Below, piece after piece: positions 10,854-21,023 of a stretch of 64,000 nt of DNA. Source of the DNA: Blepharisma stoltei (taxonomy: Eukaryota; Ciliophora; Heterotrichea; Heterotrichida; Blepharismidae); assembly GCA_914767885.1 (NCBI GenBank), contig CAJZBQ010000003.1:705472-769471 (forward strand), written 5' to 3'. The position numbers were made by a program, and so were the translations under genes. The stretch's first letter is position 1, and every line of letters starts with the position of its first letter. The notes beneath the pieces were generated by a model. That model did not search any database and had not been told where the DNA came from. It worked only from the letters and a program-made list of their open reading frames with translations.

Positions 10854-11812
10854 ATGGGTGCAACAATTAACTATTATCCTGATTATCAATCTTTTTTGTC
10901 AGGCATAGTGGCCTCTTGGACCTCGATATTCATCAGCCAGCCTCTAGATATAATCAAGGTTCGAATGCAAAATGTTGGCGGTTCTGTAATATTAACTATT
11001 TCAAGCCTCTTGAAACAAGAGGGGTTTTTTGCGTTTTGGAAAGCGGTCTCCTCGCCGCTTGTTGGTTCAACAATTACAAGCTCATTGTCGCTTGGAATTA
11101 ATGAAAATATTAAAAAATACTTCAAAAACCCTTCAGACCAGACAGAGAGTTTAAAAATTTGGCAACACACGCTGTGTGGATCTATTTCTGGCGTCTCGAA
11201 AACTTTTTTTTCATGTCCATTCGAGCATGTGACTGTAAAACTTCAAGTTCAAGGAAAAATCAGTCCTAGAGGCGACCCAATATACAAAAATCCCAGAGAC
11301 TGTTTTATATCAATATATATGCTATTTTATATAAAAAATTATTTTTATTTTTTTTTAAATTTAAATGTATAATTAATGTAAAAAAGAATAAAAAATATGG
11401 GATAGTTGGGTTGTATCGAGGATTTAGCATTTGTTTATCCAGAGATATTTTTGGATATGGAATATTCTTCGCGGCATATCAAACTGCTGGCAAAAAGCTC
11501 TTTGGTGGGGATAATATAGACACTCACCAACTACCCCTATGGCAAATCATTATGTGTGGAGGAATTGCTGGGATTGCATATTGGATTGGGATTTTTGGAC
11601 TTGACGTTATTAAATCCAAAATTCAGGCAGACTCTTTTGTAAACCCAAAATATAAAAATATAAAAGACTGTATAAAAATCACCTGGAACGAAGGTGGACT
11701 AGCTGGGCTGTCCAAAGGCTGATTTCCAGCTATTATTCGGGCTTTCCCTTCTAATGCAGCTTATATGGCTGGTTTTGAAGTGTGTATGAAAGCCCTGGGG
11801 AGAGATAAATAA
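10854..11812 (+). CDS. mitochondrial carrier family protein 3, split by a 71 bp IES
   Basis: This is the third tandem carrier and the most divergent. Signatures are QPLDIIKVRMQ, CPFEHVTVKLQ and FGLDVIKSKIQ. It has the shared QGKISPRGDPIYKN motif, and TGA-coded Trp in LSKGWFPAIIRA. The start MGATINYYPDYQSF is shorter than in the paralogues. Removing 11320-11390 at TA joins CFISIY to KKYGIVGLYRG, giving 295 aa. Tandem placement with carriers 1 and 2 points to local duplication and possibly related substrates. Confidence 0.85.
11320..11390. other. 71 bp TA-bounded IES
   Basis: It lies between TA 11318-11319 and TA 11389-11390 and is extremely AT-rich. Removal rebuilds the conserved I-Y-K-K-Y-G helix start shared with both paralogues. 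Confidence 0.8.
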
Positions 11813-11863
11813 TTAAACTAACCCATCTCTTAACCATTTATTTTATCAAATAACGCACCATGT

Positions 11864-12529
11864 TTACAAATCAATATTTAGCACATTGTTCATTATTTTT
11901 TTCTTCTTCATATACACTTCTACTATATCTTCGCTTTTCTTTACTTCATAGACGCTCTTTCTAGATGAACAAATTTCTATTATTTCTTCATCTTCCAAGC
12001 ATACACAATCGTCCTCCATTTCTTCTTCTAAAAATTTCTTCATATTAGCTGAAATCATTCAATTTATGTCTGGATCATGTAAATACACGTCAATTTTTTT
12101 TTTAAATTTCGGCTTATCAATATTTATCAGCAGCTTGAGCTTTTGGAAGCCAAATTTTTCGTCCTCGGGGTCTCGTTTTGTGCTTTGTTTTATTATAAAA
12201 TTTTTCAATAGAGAAAATTTGTTTTCTTTGAAGACTGCTAATATAATATTTTTGGGGACTTTTTCTATAAGAATTCGAAGAGGCAGAAGGTCGCCGCAGC
12301 GGAATAATGATTCGTGAAGGATTGGCTTGCCTCCTTTGAGGAAAAAGTTGCCAATACTGATTTGTGAATAAACTGATAATGCTTGATAGAGCAAGGAGTA
12401 ATTTTTGGTCGAAATACAATCAAGTCAAGCAGCTCTGATTTCGTCTTTATTTGGCCTGCGCCGGATGAAGGAATTTATAAGGGATTCGTTGGATGATTTT
12501 TCAGATCGATCTCGCTTTTGGCCAAGCAT
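11864..12529 (-). CDS. hypothetical protein
   Basis: This is one continuous minus-strand frame of 221 aa from MLGQKRDRSEKSS to NVLNIDL once TGA is read as Trp (AAWLDCIS, DINWMISAN). The N-terminus is basic (RRRPNKDEI) and the middle is helical (LLYQALSVYSQISIGNFFL). The C-terminal ~60 residues are acidic and Lys-rich (EEEMEDDCVCLEDEEIIEI). No domain is recognised. It converges with the carrier cluster, with about 50 bp between stops. No IES is needed. Confidence 0.75.
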
Positions 12530-12653
12530 GTGTCTTCTATTATAAAGGAAAAGGCGTTAAGTGAGAACTTGATTTTTAAGATTATTGGGGGATGCAAAAT
12601 AATTAAAATAAAAATTTATTAAAAAATAGAATTTTTTTTAAAATAAAAAATAT

Positions 12654-13220
12654 TTGGATGGATTTTTTGTGATTTACTGTATTATATTGGGCTGGAGTGA
12701 ATTAAAACTGTGCTTGTGGAAAGCATATTGTCCTGTTTTAAAATTAATTATGAAATTTGACTATAAGATATCAAAAAGTATTGGTCCCAATTTAGTAGAA
12801 ACTAGTTTATATATCTATAACTTAAAAGTTCATAGTCATTTTATAATTGCTAATCACTATAATAAGCTGAAATATTGGATTTATCAAAGAAATCTAATTA
12901 TGAGATGATTAAATTTCTTTAAGAAACACAACACTAGAACTTATATCTGCGTCTTTTGCCATCAATTCACGCCTTTTAGTCAATTCTCAGTTCATTTCTG
13001 TAAATTAAGCTCTTCTTATCCTGAATCAAATTACCTACTGATTTCTCCCTATTCAGTCTACCCACAAAAACCAACATTTTACTATAATTATTTTTTGCTT
13101 TTATTTTTGCTTTTCTGAGTTTCTAATTATTTCTTTACTAATTCCAGTATAAAGGTCCTTATATATGCTTATTATTTTATAATTAAACCTAAAATTTTCT
13201 TATCCTCTTTTTCAAAATAA
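12654..13220 (+). CDS. possible protein with Cys/His cluster and C-terminal hydrophobic segment
   Basis: It is open for 188 codons only if TGA is Trp (MRWLNFFKK, LFWVSNYFF). The middle has a C-x2-CH...H-x2-C pattern (YICVFCHQF ... VHFCKL), and the tail is hydrophobic (NYFLLLFLLFW). The length is unusual for random AT-rich DNA, but composition is weak and the start is uncertain. It may be a diverged or decaying gene. Confidence 0.35.
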
Positions 13221-13484
13221 AAATAAGTCTTTTTTCATAAAAAAATTTTCTATTTAAAAGAACCCAATAATACCTAAGAGTTAGTATCGTCTGGTAACTT
13301 TTAATAAAAAGGAGTTACGATCCGTCTCAGGTTCCGTCTCTTGTAACTCTCCATATCCTCTTATTTTCTATTAAAATTATATACGCACAAATATTAAATA
13401 ATTATTTTAAATTATTACCAATAGGATAGGTCTAAAAATCGCCTTACTCCATATCTAAATCAGCTTAATTTTAATGGAATAATA
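13221..13484. other. short intergenic with a small inverted repeat
   Basis: GGAGTTACGATCCGTCTC and GTCTCTTGTAACTC at about 13310-13351 form a short inverted repeat upstream of the Rieske gene. Nothing else is seen. Confidence 0.35.
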
Positions 13485-14798
13485 ATGCTTGAATTTCTAG
13501 AAGGCTACTTAACCACTACCAACATCCTACTTACACTATTCCTTGCCTTGTACATTCTTTACTACAGAACGTTCCACCACTACAGGTTCGAACAAAAAAG
13601 CGCCTTTACCAAAGGCCGCCGGTCTATGGGAAAAACCCTCCCAGCTTTTCCCAACGGATGGTTCTGTGTGGCAAGGTCTGGAGAAATCAAGAAAGGCGAA
13701 GCCAAACATATTGACATGCACGGCCAAAACATCGCAGTTTTCAGAGGAACTGATGGAATTATATACGCAATCGACGCCTATTGCTCACACATGGGCGCAA
13801 ATTTGGCTGAAGGAGGCAAAGTCAAATTCGGCAAAGGACTACAGTGTCCTTTCCACGGGTGGGTTTTTGATGGAGAAACAGGGAACTGTGTATCTGGCGC
13901 TGACATGAAGCAAAGAGAAGCCGATAAGTTTACTTATAGCGAAAAAGCTACAGAAGGGCTTAAAAAGGAATGCAAAACTAAAATCGGCGTCAAAAAATGG
14001 CAAGTTAAGGAGTTTGGCGGTTTTATTTTTGTATGGTATCACTCAATAGAAGAGCTTAGAACTGCTCCGCCACCTTTTGAGCCGCTAGACATTACTCCAT
14101 TCATGGAAAAACTCTCATATCGTGGGGTAAGCATAAATAAAGTCCAAAGCCACGTCCAAGATATCCCAGAAAATGGTGGCGACTTAATGCATTTTTACTA
14201 TGTCCATAGTGCCTTCTTACCATTTACCGACCTCTTCAAAGCCAGATGGAGAGCCAAATGGACCAAAGGCGACGACCCAAAACTCAGAGAAATCATGAAG
14301 CACGAGGTACCATTAATCGACCAGTTCAAAACTCAGCTGATGGATAGGTTTTTAACTGAACAAAACGCCAAATACATTGGCGTCCTTTCTTTAGACAGCT
14401 ATATGATCCTCCCAGGCTGCAGCGAAATTTTCTTCTTCAACGCCACTGCGTTCCAAGTTGGCTCAGGGCTGGTCTACTTGTTCTTAAAAAGCCAATTTTT
14501 CGAAGCCGTGCTGTTCCAGCACTTGTCGCCGCTCGAGAAATATAAGCACGAGGTCTTCCATGACATGTGGGCGAGTAGTTATTTGCCTTATTGTATAACA
14601 GCACTTATGCTGAGATTGGAAGCTCAACAGGTCATGAACGACGGAAAAGTATGGGATAATAAGCAATTTGCTATGAGCACTTATTATGATTTGAGAGAAG
14701 AACCGGATAGGATGCTGCTTAACTGGAGATCATGGTATGCGCAGTTTTATGAAGGATGCAGAGAAGCTGAGGAAGAAAAAGAAAGGTTGTCATGGTAA
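13485..14798 (+). CDS. Rieske oxygenase, cholesterol 7-desaturase-like (Neverland/DAF-36 type)
   Basis: This 437 aa intact protein has an N-terminal membrane helix (residues 11-27), then a Rieske [2Fe-2S] domain with C100-x-H102 and C121-x2-H124, and a catalytic domain with D233-x2-H236-x4-H241 (GGDLMHFYYVH) for the mononuclear iron. This is the architecture of the Neverland/DAF-36 family and of the Tetrahymena C7 sterol desaturase, which put the C7-C8 double bond into sterols at the ER membrane using an electron-transfer partner. All iron ligands are present and length is normal. It has no IES. Substrate specificity is inferred from family only. Confidence 0.85.
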   Translation: MLEFLEGYLTTTNILLTLFLALYILYYRTFHHYRFEQKSAFTKGRRSMGKTLPAFPNGWFCVARSGEIKKGEAKHIDMHGQNIAVFRGTDGIIYAIDAYCSHMGANLAEGGKVKFGKGLQCPFHGWVFDGETGNCVSGADMKQREADKFTYSEKATEGLKKECKTKIGVKKWQVKEFGGFIFVWYHSIEELRTAPPPFEPLDITPFMEKLSYRGVSINKVQSHVQDIPENGGDLMHFYYVHSAFLPFTDLFKARWRAKWTKGDDPKLREIMKHEVPLIDQFKTQLMDRFLTEQNAKYIGVLSLDSYMILPGCSEIFFFNATAFQVGSGLVYLFLKSQFFEAVLFQHLSPLEKYKHEVFHDMWASSYLPYCITALMLRLEAQQVMNDGKVWDNKQFAMSTYYDLREEPDRMLLNWRSWYAQFYEGCREAEEEKERLSW

Positions 14799-14837
14799 TA
14801 AGCTTAATATTCTCTTTATGGTAATAACAGGGATATA

Positions 14838-15387
14838 GATTAAAATGGTGAACCAGCCCAATCTCTTAAATTTCCTGTAGCTGGTATATCGCAGGTCATA
14901 GGGACCTTGAGGAAGGGAGGATGACGTTCAGGAGTGTGTATTAGGCGAGATTTTCTTGGTTTGGTAAGCGCAATGTCGCGTTGGCCGACTGCATACTTTA
15001 ATCCAATATCATGTTTTTACCTCAGTGAGAAATGGGCCCGAAAGTTGGAAAGGGGTCTACCAGCAAAGCCAGTGACGTGTGCACTGGCCAATTGGATGCT
15101 CCCAGTATGAAATAAGGAGATACACCCTGGAAAACGGATTTCCATTTTGCCTAGAGTCGGCTAGATATTCAGCCCTTTTGATTTTTAAAACTGGACAGCC
15201 CTGTTGGCATACAGCACGGCAGCGCAAGCCACCCAACTACTGGATAGCGAGTTCAGGCTTCGTTCTGCAAGAGTAATCTTCACAATGTCGCGAAACATGA
15301 ACTGGAAACAGCGTTACTGGTAGAGATAGTCCTTGTAGAATTATTGCAAGCTTTTCGATAAGTTTAATTAACATTAACAGGGATATA
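14838..15387 (+). mobile_element. SINE-like retroposon E3 with 13 bp target duplication
   Basis: TAACAGGGATATA at 14825-14837 recurs at 15375-15387. The insert starts GATTAAAATGGTGAACC, like E1, and is GC-richer than its flanks. It contains GGAAGGGAGG...TTCAGGAG and GGAAAGGGGTCTACCAGCA blocks that resemble parts of the 56579-57128 element, and it ends in a TTTAATTAACAT tail. It lies just downstream of the Rieske gene and interrupts no gene. Confidence 0.7.
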
Positions 15388-15909
15388 TGAGAAGATATGA
15401 AATTTTATTTTTATGGTATTTTTGGATAAATTAAGCTGTGCCTGGATTTGCACTGCATTTTGACGTTTTAAAATATTTATTTTATAAATTCTATGCTAAT
15501 TTTTTCGAGCATGCTATAAAAAGCAATTGATTATGAATAATTAATCTCTGAGCTCGAAGCCATCCATAGAAATTTTACGATAGAATCCTTGGTATTTGTA
15601 TATTTATAAAAAAGAAGAGTTTACTATTTATCTTTTTATATATTTTATGAATTCGTCAAAATAGACCTATATATCTGCATAGTAATTTCCATTTAAAGTA
15701 TGCACATATTTATATGCTGATGCAAAGCTCAACTAGATACTATTTCACTTTTCATATGATCTCTATGGCAAAAATATTAAAGATTAAATCTAATCCAGGG
15801 GTTCCAAACATTCTCTATCGTCTATAACTCAATCAGTTAAGTGTTTAGTAAATTTTGAGGTTTTTCATATCGAATTCTTCAATAAAACTTCATTATATTC
15901 TTAACCCTA
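15388..15909. other. intergenic, no feature seen
   Basis: AT-rich DNA between retroposon E3 and a decayed MITE. No protein-like frame on either strand. Confidence 0.4.
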
Positions 15910-16198
15910 CCTTACGTCAAGAGAGCAAAAAATTTTGCTAGGTGGGATATTAATTTTTAATCTATTTTTTTTTTGAAATATAAAAAATCTAAATTTGCAA
16001 AATTGGAAAGGAGCAATGAATTTAATTTGTAAATTCATGTTTGAGAACGCAAGTTGTTTAAAATTCATTAGAATTAGCTAAAGATTCATTATCACTTAGA
16101 TATTATAAAAAATTTTTTAGTATAGAGTTTAATTTATTTTTAAAGTACAGGGATTTTTCCAATATTTTGAGTGCTATTGGACGGGGGCAAGCAAGTAA
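15910..16198. mobile_element. strongly decayed MITE
   Basis: The ends (CCTTACGTCAAGAGAGCAAAA at left, GGACGGGGGC at right) and the core (AATTTAATTTGTAAATTCATG, GTTTAAAATTCATTAGAATTAGCT) align with the fresh copies but are worn. This suggests several waves of insertion. Confidence 0.6.
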
Positions 16199-16269
16199 AG
16201 CCATCATTCATAGAATATAGAATTCCATAAATAACCCATATTAAAAATCAGTCTCTACATTTATTAAAT

Positions 16270-16620
16270 TTAAAGATTAAGGTGAGCAAATATTTTAGCA
16301 TCTGTTTGCGCTGTTATTTTTTTGAATACTTGCAATCGATCAATTTTCTTTTGATGTATAAAAGTGCACCTTTCTCCATATTTGCAAAATCCATATGCAA
16401 AATTTTTGCATTCTTCTTTTTTGTAGTTTGGGCCTTTTGCTTTTAATTCTGTTTTGCCATGTGCAAAAGCACAGTTTTCTCCAAAAGTGCATTTGTTAAG
16501 TGGTCAATTCTTGCATATTTCTGTTTTATATTTCGGTTTTGGACTGCTCTGCTTGCAGGATTTAAAATTTTTCAAATGATTTTCTAGTAAAGTTTCAATT
16601 ATAAGGTCTTCTGCTGGCAT
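16270..16620 (-). CDS. tandem CCCH zinc-finger protein (TTP/CTH-like)
   Basis: This compact 116 aa minus-strand gene runs from MPAEDLIIETLLEN to AKIFAHLNL. It carries two CCCH fingers: residues ~40-58, CKNW(TGA)PLNKCTFGENCAFAH, and ~73-91, CKNFAYGFCKYGERCTFIH, both C-x7-C-x5-C-x3-H. The first is preceded by the YKTEIC lead-in typical of tristetraprolin/CTH proteins. Such proteins bind AU-rich elements in mRNA 3' UTRs and promote decay. The spacing is one residue shorter than the usual C-x8-C. One Trp is TGA-coded, so standard-code gene finding would break this gene. No IES is seen. Confidence 0.85.
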
Positions 16621-16945
16621 TTTTTATAGAAAGTTTTATAAAGATTAATAGATATAATGGAAATTCTGCACGTTTTTGTAGAATATATAATATTTAAAGA
16701 AAAGCTCAGATTTTATAATATCTAATATTTATTTTACGAAAATTTGGCATGCCAATATCCTGTGTAGTCATTTGTGTGATAATAATGCATGTGATAAATT
16801 AGCCTTTAAATATTTGCGTTTAAATGCAATCACATGCTAATTATTTGTATATTTATTGTAGATATAACTGACAATTTTTGCTAAAATATCTTATTTAAGC
16901 ATTGAAAAGTGCTTAGCTAAGTATAAATAATTTTTGCCGAAATTA

Positions 16946-17779
16946 ATGGCAAAATCAGAGCCAAGCACTCTTGAAGCACTTAGCGTGCTCCTAATTTTTG
17001 GAAATCCTTCCAATTATGACACAGAATTAATTCCTTCAATCTCCCAACCTCATCTTCAATTCAATTCTGTATCTGACATTTTACTATACCCAATTATTTC
17101 TTACCTCAAAAGTCTCGGCTATGACCTCGACCATTCTATGCTCTGGTATCATTCTCCATCATCAGATTCCAAAATTTACTGTGGAAATGATCCTTTGCCA
17201 TTATTTTCCTCAATTCCACTATACGAGCTAGAAAACAATACCATCACTATCACATCTCGGCAAGCAATTCGTAACGTTTTTGGGACAATTTCCACTGTAG
17301 GATGCCAGTCAAATCCTAAATTAAAGCCACAAAAAGAAGCAATTACAAAAATTAACGCAGCTAGAAGGACAAAGGAACGAAAAATTGGTTTTATTATTGA
17401 AAAAGTGTCTAGCTGAAGAAAATTATATCAGGGAAATTTAGAAGATGAGGTCTCAGTAAAACTGGACCTTGATGAAGCTGCTGGCCAAGTAGGGGTTTCA
17501 AAAAAATCTCTGGACGATTATTTGTTGCAGATTAGGTTTGGGAGAAAATTCGGGTTTAATTTTCAAGAACATAAAGATGATAAAGTAGGGGTTTTAAGAG
17601 CTTTTGTGAAAAAATGTAAACATTTGCAAATGTATGCTGCACAGATAGAAGCTGGGGAAGAACTTCCAAAAGAAATTGTGATGAAATTGCAAGAGCCAGG
17701 AACTCCAGCTTGTAAGCATAATAGGTGTTGTGCGCCTAAGTTTTCGCTAAAGTTTAAATGTGGAGAAGGGCAGTATTAA
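16946..17779 (+). CDS. conserved-looking hypothetical protein
   Basis: This 277 aa frame starts at ATG 16946 (MAKSEPSTLEALSVLL), with one TGA Trp (VSSWRKLYQGN). The N-terminal half is Ser/Pro/Leu-rich. The C-terminal half has a compact motif (LDEAAGQVGVSKKSLDDYLLQIRFGRKFGF), which looks like a helical DNA-binding-type or scaffold domain, and then a Cys/His tail (CKHNRCCAPKFSLKFKC). I do not recognise a named family. A TTG start a few codons earlier is less likely. Downstream 17780-18062 is AT-rich with no feature. Confidence 0.7.
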
Positions 17780-18062
17780 ATAAATTTAAATGATCTTGAT
17801 CCCTTTTAAATTATTATGATTTGAATATATTTTTATAAATTACAGCATTTTTATTTTTAAAATTCAATATTTTATAAAAATATTTATAAAAATTTCAATC
17901 AAATATTTTGATAAAAAATGAAAATAAAGATACCAAACATTTGAGGAATAACGCTTATTCAGTCATTGATAATATTTAGAAATTGTTTTTAATATTCTTT
18001 TTAATATAGAGAAAATGCTCAAGCTAAAAGCTATAAGTTTCTCTGGCACTTTTTTGTAATTA

Positions 18063-18332
18063 TTATTGAAAATTTGTAGAAGAATATATTCAGATTCCAA
18101 AAATGAGAAGCAAAATCTTTTTGATTTTAAAGAATAATTCTTCACAGCAAAATTTGAGACTTAAAAGTAAATCTCTATTATATCAGAATATAAATAAATC
18201 CAAAGAATCTCAATATGAAACTCTTCCCACTTTATAAACATTTTCTTCGAAACGCATCTGTTTTTTATCTTTAAAACTGCCTAAAGTTTCTGTTTTAATC
18301 GTTAAGGCGGTTACCAAATCTGTTTTTTTCAT
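18063..18332 (-). CDS. possible small protein (minus strand)
   Basis: With TGA as Trp the frame runs 89 codons (MKKTDLVTALTIKTETLG ... FGIWIYSSTNFQ) with protein-like residues such as RDLLLSLKFCCEELF. A second frame at 17963-18145 (FCFSFLESEYILLQIFNNN) overlaps its end and might be the true continuation after an IES. Its 5' end overlaps the + strand frame described next, so start choices are open. Confidence 0.35.
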
Positions 18333-18645
18333 GAAATTCAATTCCGACATAATAAAAGAGAATAAATATAAAATCAGAATCATTATAATGATAAAAGTAC
18401 ACCAAATGAGCTTAGCAATTGTGGTTGCTGAATTAATAGCTCTTGTCCTCAGTAATTTTGAGCCCTGGGATAGCAACTACATTTACCTATATTGCTCACT
18501 TCTCGCAAGCGGCCACCTCTGGTGCTTAATAGGAAAGTTAAATAGTCTAAGAAATAGCACCAAATTTGACTCTGATTGGTGCATTGAAGTGCAGGGCCCA
18601 AGCGAAAACAAGAAAGTGGAGTGGTTTCCTCTCACCCCGGTATAA
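18331..18645 (+). CDS. possible two-TM small membrane protein
   Basis: This frame is up to 104 aa with two hydrophobic stretches (LAIVVAELIALVLSNF; YIYLYCSLLASGHLWCLIG) and a polar tail ending WFPLTPV-TAA. The start may be the later Met at 18388 or 18406, because the first ATG overlaps the ATG of the divergent minus-strand frame. No family is recognised. Confidence 0.5.
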   Translation: MKFNSDIIKENKYKIRIIIMIKVHQMSLAIVVAELIALVLSNFEPWDSNYIYLYCSLLASGHLWCLIGKLNSLRNSTKFDSDWCIEVQGPSENKKVEWFPLTPV

Positions 18646-18819
18646 ATTTTGCTTAAATAAATATTGACCTCTTAATCCATTAAATTAAAACAAACATGAT
18701 GTATAAGGTAATTCATGAATAATTTGAGCAAAGGCAGTGAAGGAGAGGGTTTATCTTATAAGAAAAGTCAATAATGAAACAGTTAGACAGCACTGAATGG
18801 CTTTAAGAAGAATAGGCTT

Positions 18820-19047
18820 ATGCAAATAGAAAAAGGAGACTATTTTTTGGATAGAAACTGGGAGAATAAAATTAATTGTGTTTTATATCATTGGCTATTG
18901 AAAATGAGCTGATTTTTTGGAAGATTGAGCTTAAAAGGCTTATTTAAATATCCTTGAGCTCATTTGAATACTCATAGAAACTATAATGATATGCAATTTT
19001 GGAATAAAATTTTGAGCACAGCTGGAAATTTAAAGTTAAAACTCTAA
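18820..19047 (+). CDS. possible small protein rich in TGA-coded Trp
   Basis: It is a 75-codon frame from MQIEKGDYFLDRNW to NLKLKL-TAA. It is open only with TGA as Trp (KMSWFFGRL, KYPWAHLN) and also has TGG Trps. Composition is protein-like, but it is short and unmatched. The flanking 18646-18819 and 19048-19227 show nothing else. Confidence 0.35.
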
Positions 19048-19227
19048 TGAGTAATCATAAGAAGGAGCGCATAAAGCAAAAGCATATGATCTTATCATTG
19101 CATGCTATTTCATCTGAAGTTACTTTGGATTAAGGCTCAAATTAATCGAAAAATATAAATTCCTACGTATTTTACTAATTTTTCGCTTTAATATATAATC
19201 AATTTCTGTATCATATACAACTGATTA

Positions 19228-20133
19228 TTAACTAATTCTTTGACTTATCCAATTCAGGACTTTCTCTATAATTTCTTCAATTTCTGGCTCATTGCATACC
19301 TCATGCCTCATTTCTTCATAATAAACAAACTCTTTATCCTCCACAGCCGAATTTTCCACAAATTTTCTATTCACCTCAATATTTACCTTTGTATCATTTC
19401 CTCCTTGGAAAATAATAAAAGGAACCCTCACATTTTTAAGCCTCGGCCGCAATTTATCAAAAGATTTCAGTAAAGCAGATCCAGTCCTTGCCTTGGTTTT
19501 TCCTGTATAATATTCAGGGTTTTCTTGATACCACCCTTCATTATATGGGTTTCTCGACAATGATTTCAAATCTGGAGACTTTGTAGGCATTCTTGGGCAC
19601 AGACATCCCAAACATCTTGCAAGTTTAATTAAAAATGGACTAAATGAAGGACTTGCAGCTAATGCAGGGGCAAATAAAACCATCCCTTTTATCATACTTT
19701 GCATTTCCAAGGCAATATTCATGCATATAGTCCCACCCATACTTTCTCCAAGTATAAAAATCGGGGTGTTTTTAGGGTAATTCTCTATTGATTTTTCAAT
19801 GTATTTGATCCCACAATTTATGTATTCGTCGATTGTATAGATAATTCCGAGTTTTCCTTGACTTTTCCCATGGCATTCTTGGTCAAATGCTAAAACTGCT
19901 ATATTTAGCTCGTATAGCCGCTTAGCGAGGTATGAAAAAATTCCAGATGAAACGTGGATTCCGTGAAATAAAAAGACAATAGCTTGAGGGGCTTCGAGGT
20001 GGAAGCGGTAAGTGTGAAGTTTATAGCCTCTGCTTGATTTTAGAGAGATTCAGTCTTCATCAGGGAAAAAAATCCCTGCGCATGGGATGTGACCTTGGTA
20101 TTTAATTCATCATGTTTTGTCTTTTGAAGACAT
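19228..20133 (-). CDS. alpha/beta hydrolase, monoglyceride lipase-like (paralogue A)
   Basis: This is an intact 301 aa serine hydrolase of the S33/monoacylglycerol-lipase type, which cleaves ester bonds of lipids. It starts MSSKDKTWWIKYQGHIPCAG (two TGA Trps). The oxyanion loop is FLFHGIH, the nucleophile elbow GES131MGG, the acid is in FQGGNDTKVN and the His in EEMRHEVCNEPE. The conserved SRNPYNEGWYQENPEYY cap segment links it to three sister genes at 21024, 29308 and 30363 on the same strand. It needs no IES. Substrate is inferred from family. Confidence 0.85.
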
Positions 20134-20243
20134 AGGAATTATTATTGAAACTAATAATTTAAATTATCCAAATTTTATATCCCAAGAGAGTTATTTCTGA
20201 AACTGTTGATTTTGCTATTAATAAATATAATTAATTTCATTAA

Positions 20244-20881
20244 ATGTCTAGAGATTTTATTTTTTATATGCAAAATAGTTTTTGCATTCAAAATGAGACC
20301 GAAAAAATGAAAGATAAAAATATCAAAGAATTTTATAAGATTTCTGGTCCAGTACAAAAATGACCTCGGATTAAGCTCTGTTCTAACTTTTATCACATTA
20401 TTCTAGCCATCATCGCTCTTTTAGTATCATCAATATCTATTGCGTATTTTTATTATGAGGTTTGGTTTACCCTGGTGAAATTATCCTAGCTATATTAGGG
20501 AAGCAAGGTCCATGTGGCTTTTCCTACCTGACCTTAGGAAATGAAATTTTCCAGAAGGGTACCACTTAGCCCAGGTGGTGGAGACTGGGACCTTTAGGGT
20601 GCCTAACGGACCCAACTAAAAGCCTGAGCTCGGAAGAGTTAAAGCCCAAACTTCAAGAATGGTGTCCTCTTTTGGTGATTAAAAGCGAATGCGGCCACAC
20701 CTTGGCACCCAAGGAAAATGGCTCGAAATTATCCCCAGAGCAATGTTGAGGGTAGCTATGGTCGAGTAGTGTATAGATTAATTAAGATTAAGATATCACA
20801 GATTTTAATTATCTTAAAATTCTTTTAAAATCAAGACAATCCAAAAAAAAGAAGAAAAAGAGTACCGCTGACAAAGTTTAA
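20244..20881 (+). CDS. small single-TM protein, interrupted by a GC-rich insertion
   Basis: The frame MSRDFIFYMQNSF ... KISGPVQKWPRIKLCSNF (TGA Trp) leads to a membrane helix (YHIILAIIALLVSSISIAYFYYEVW) and then enters GC-rich foreign sequence at about 20463. After the insertion, from about 20792, protein-like coding resumes (DITDFNYLKILLKSRQ, a Lys tract, STADKV-TAA). I cannot fix the exact junction. Alternatively the protein ends at TAG 20488. It is a divergent neighbour of hydrolase A. Confidence 0.45.
20466..20790 (+). mobile_element. SINE-like insertion E7 (boundaries approximate)
   Basis: This GC-rich block of about 330 bp lies in AT-rich flanks. The head region has TTTACCCTGGTGAAATTATC and the 3' end is a short AATTAAGATTAAGAT-type tail, as in the other retroposons. 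I found no convincing target duplication, so the class is tentative. Confidence 0.45.
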
Positions 20882-21023
20882 GCTCCAAACAGAAATCCCT
20901 CTGTAAGACAGTAAAATAAATTTGGCCATTCAAAAATTTAAAAAAATCATTAAACTACGCATGGGATAAAATAAATCAATTAAGCCTAATTTAAGATGGC
21001 TATTAAAAATGCAGTCTAAAATA

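Noticed and set aside
20463-20490. TAG at 20488 as the natural end of the small TM protein
   Set aside because: Possible, but protein-like coding resumes after the GC-rich block, so interruption is more likely; kept as an alternative in the entry.
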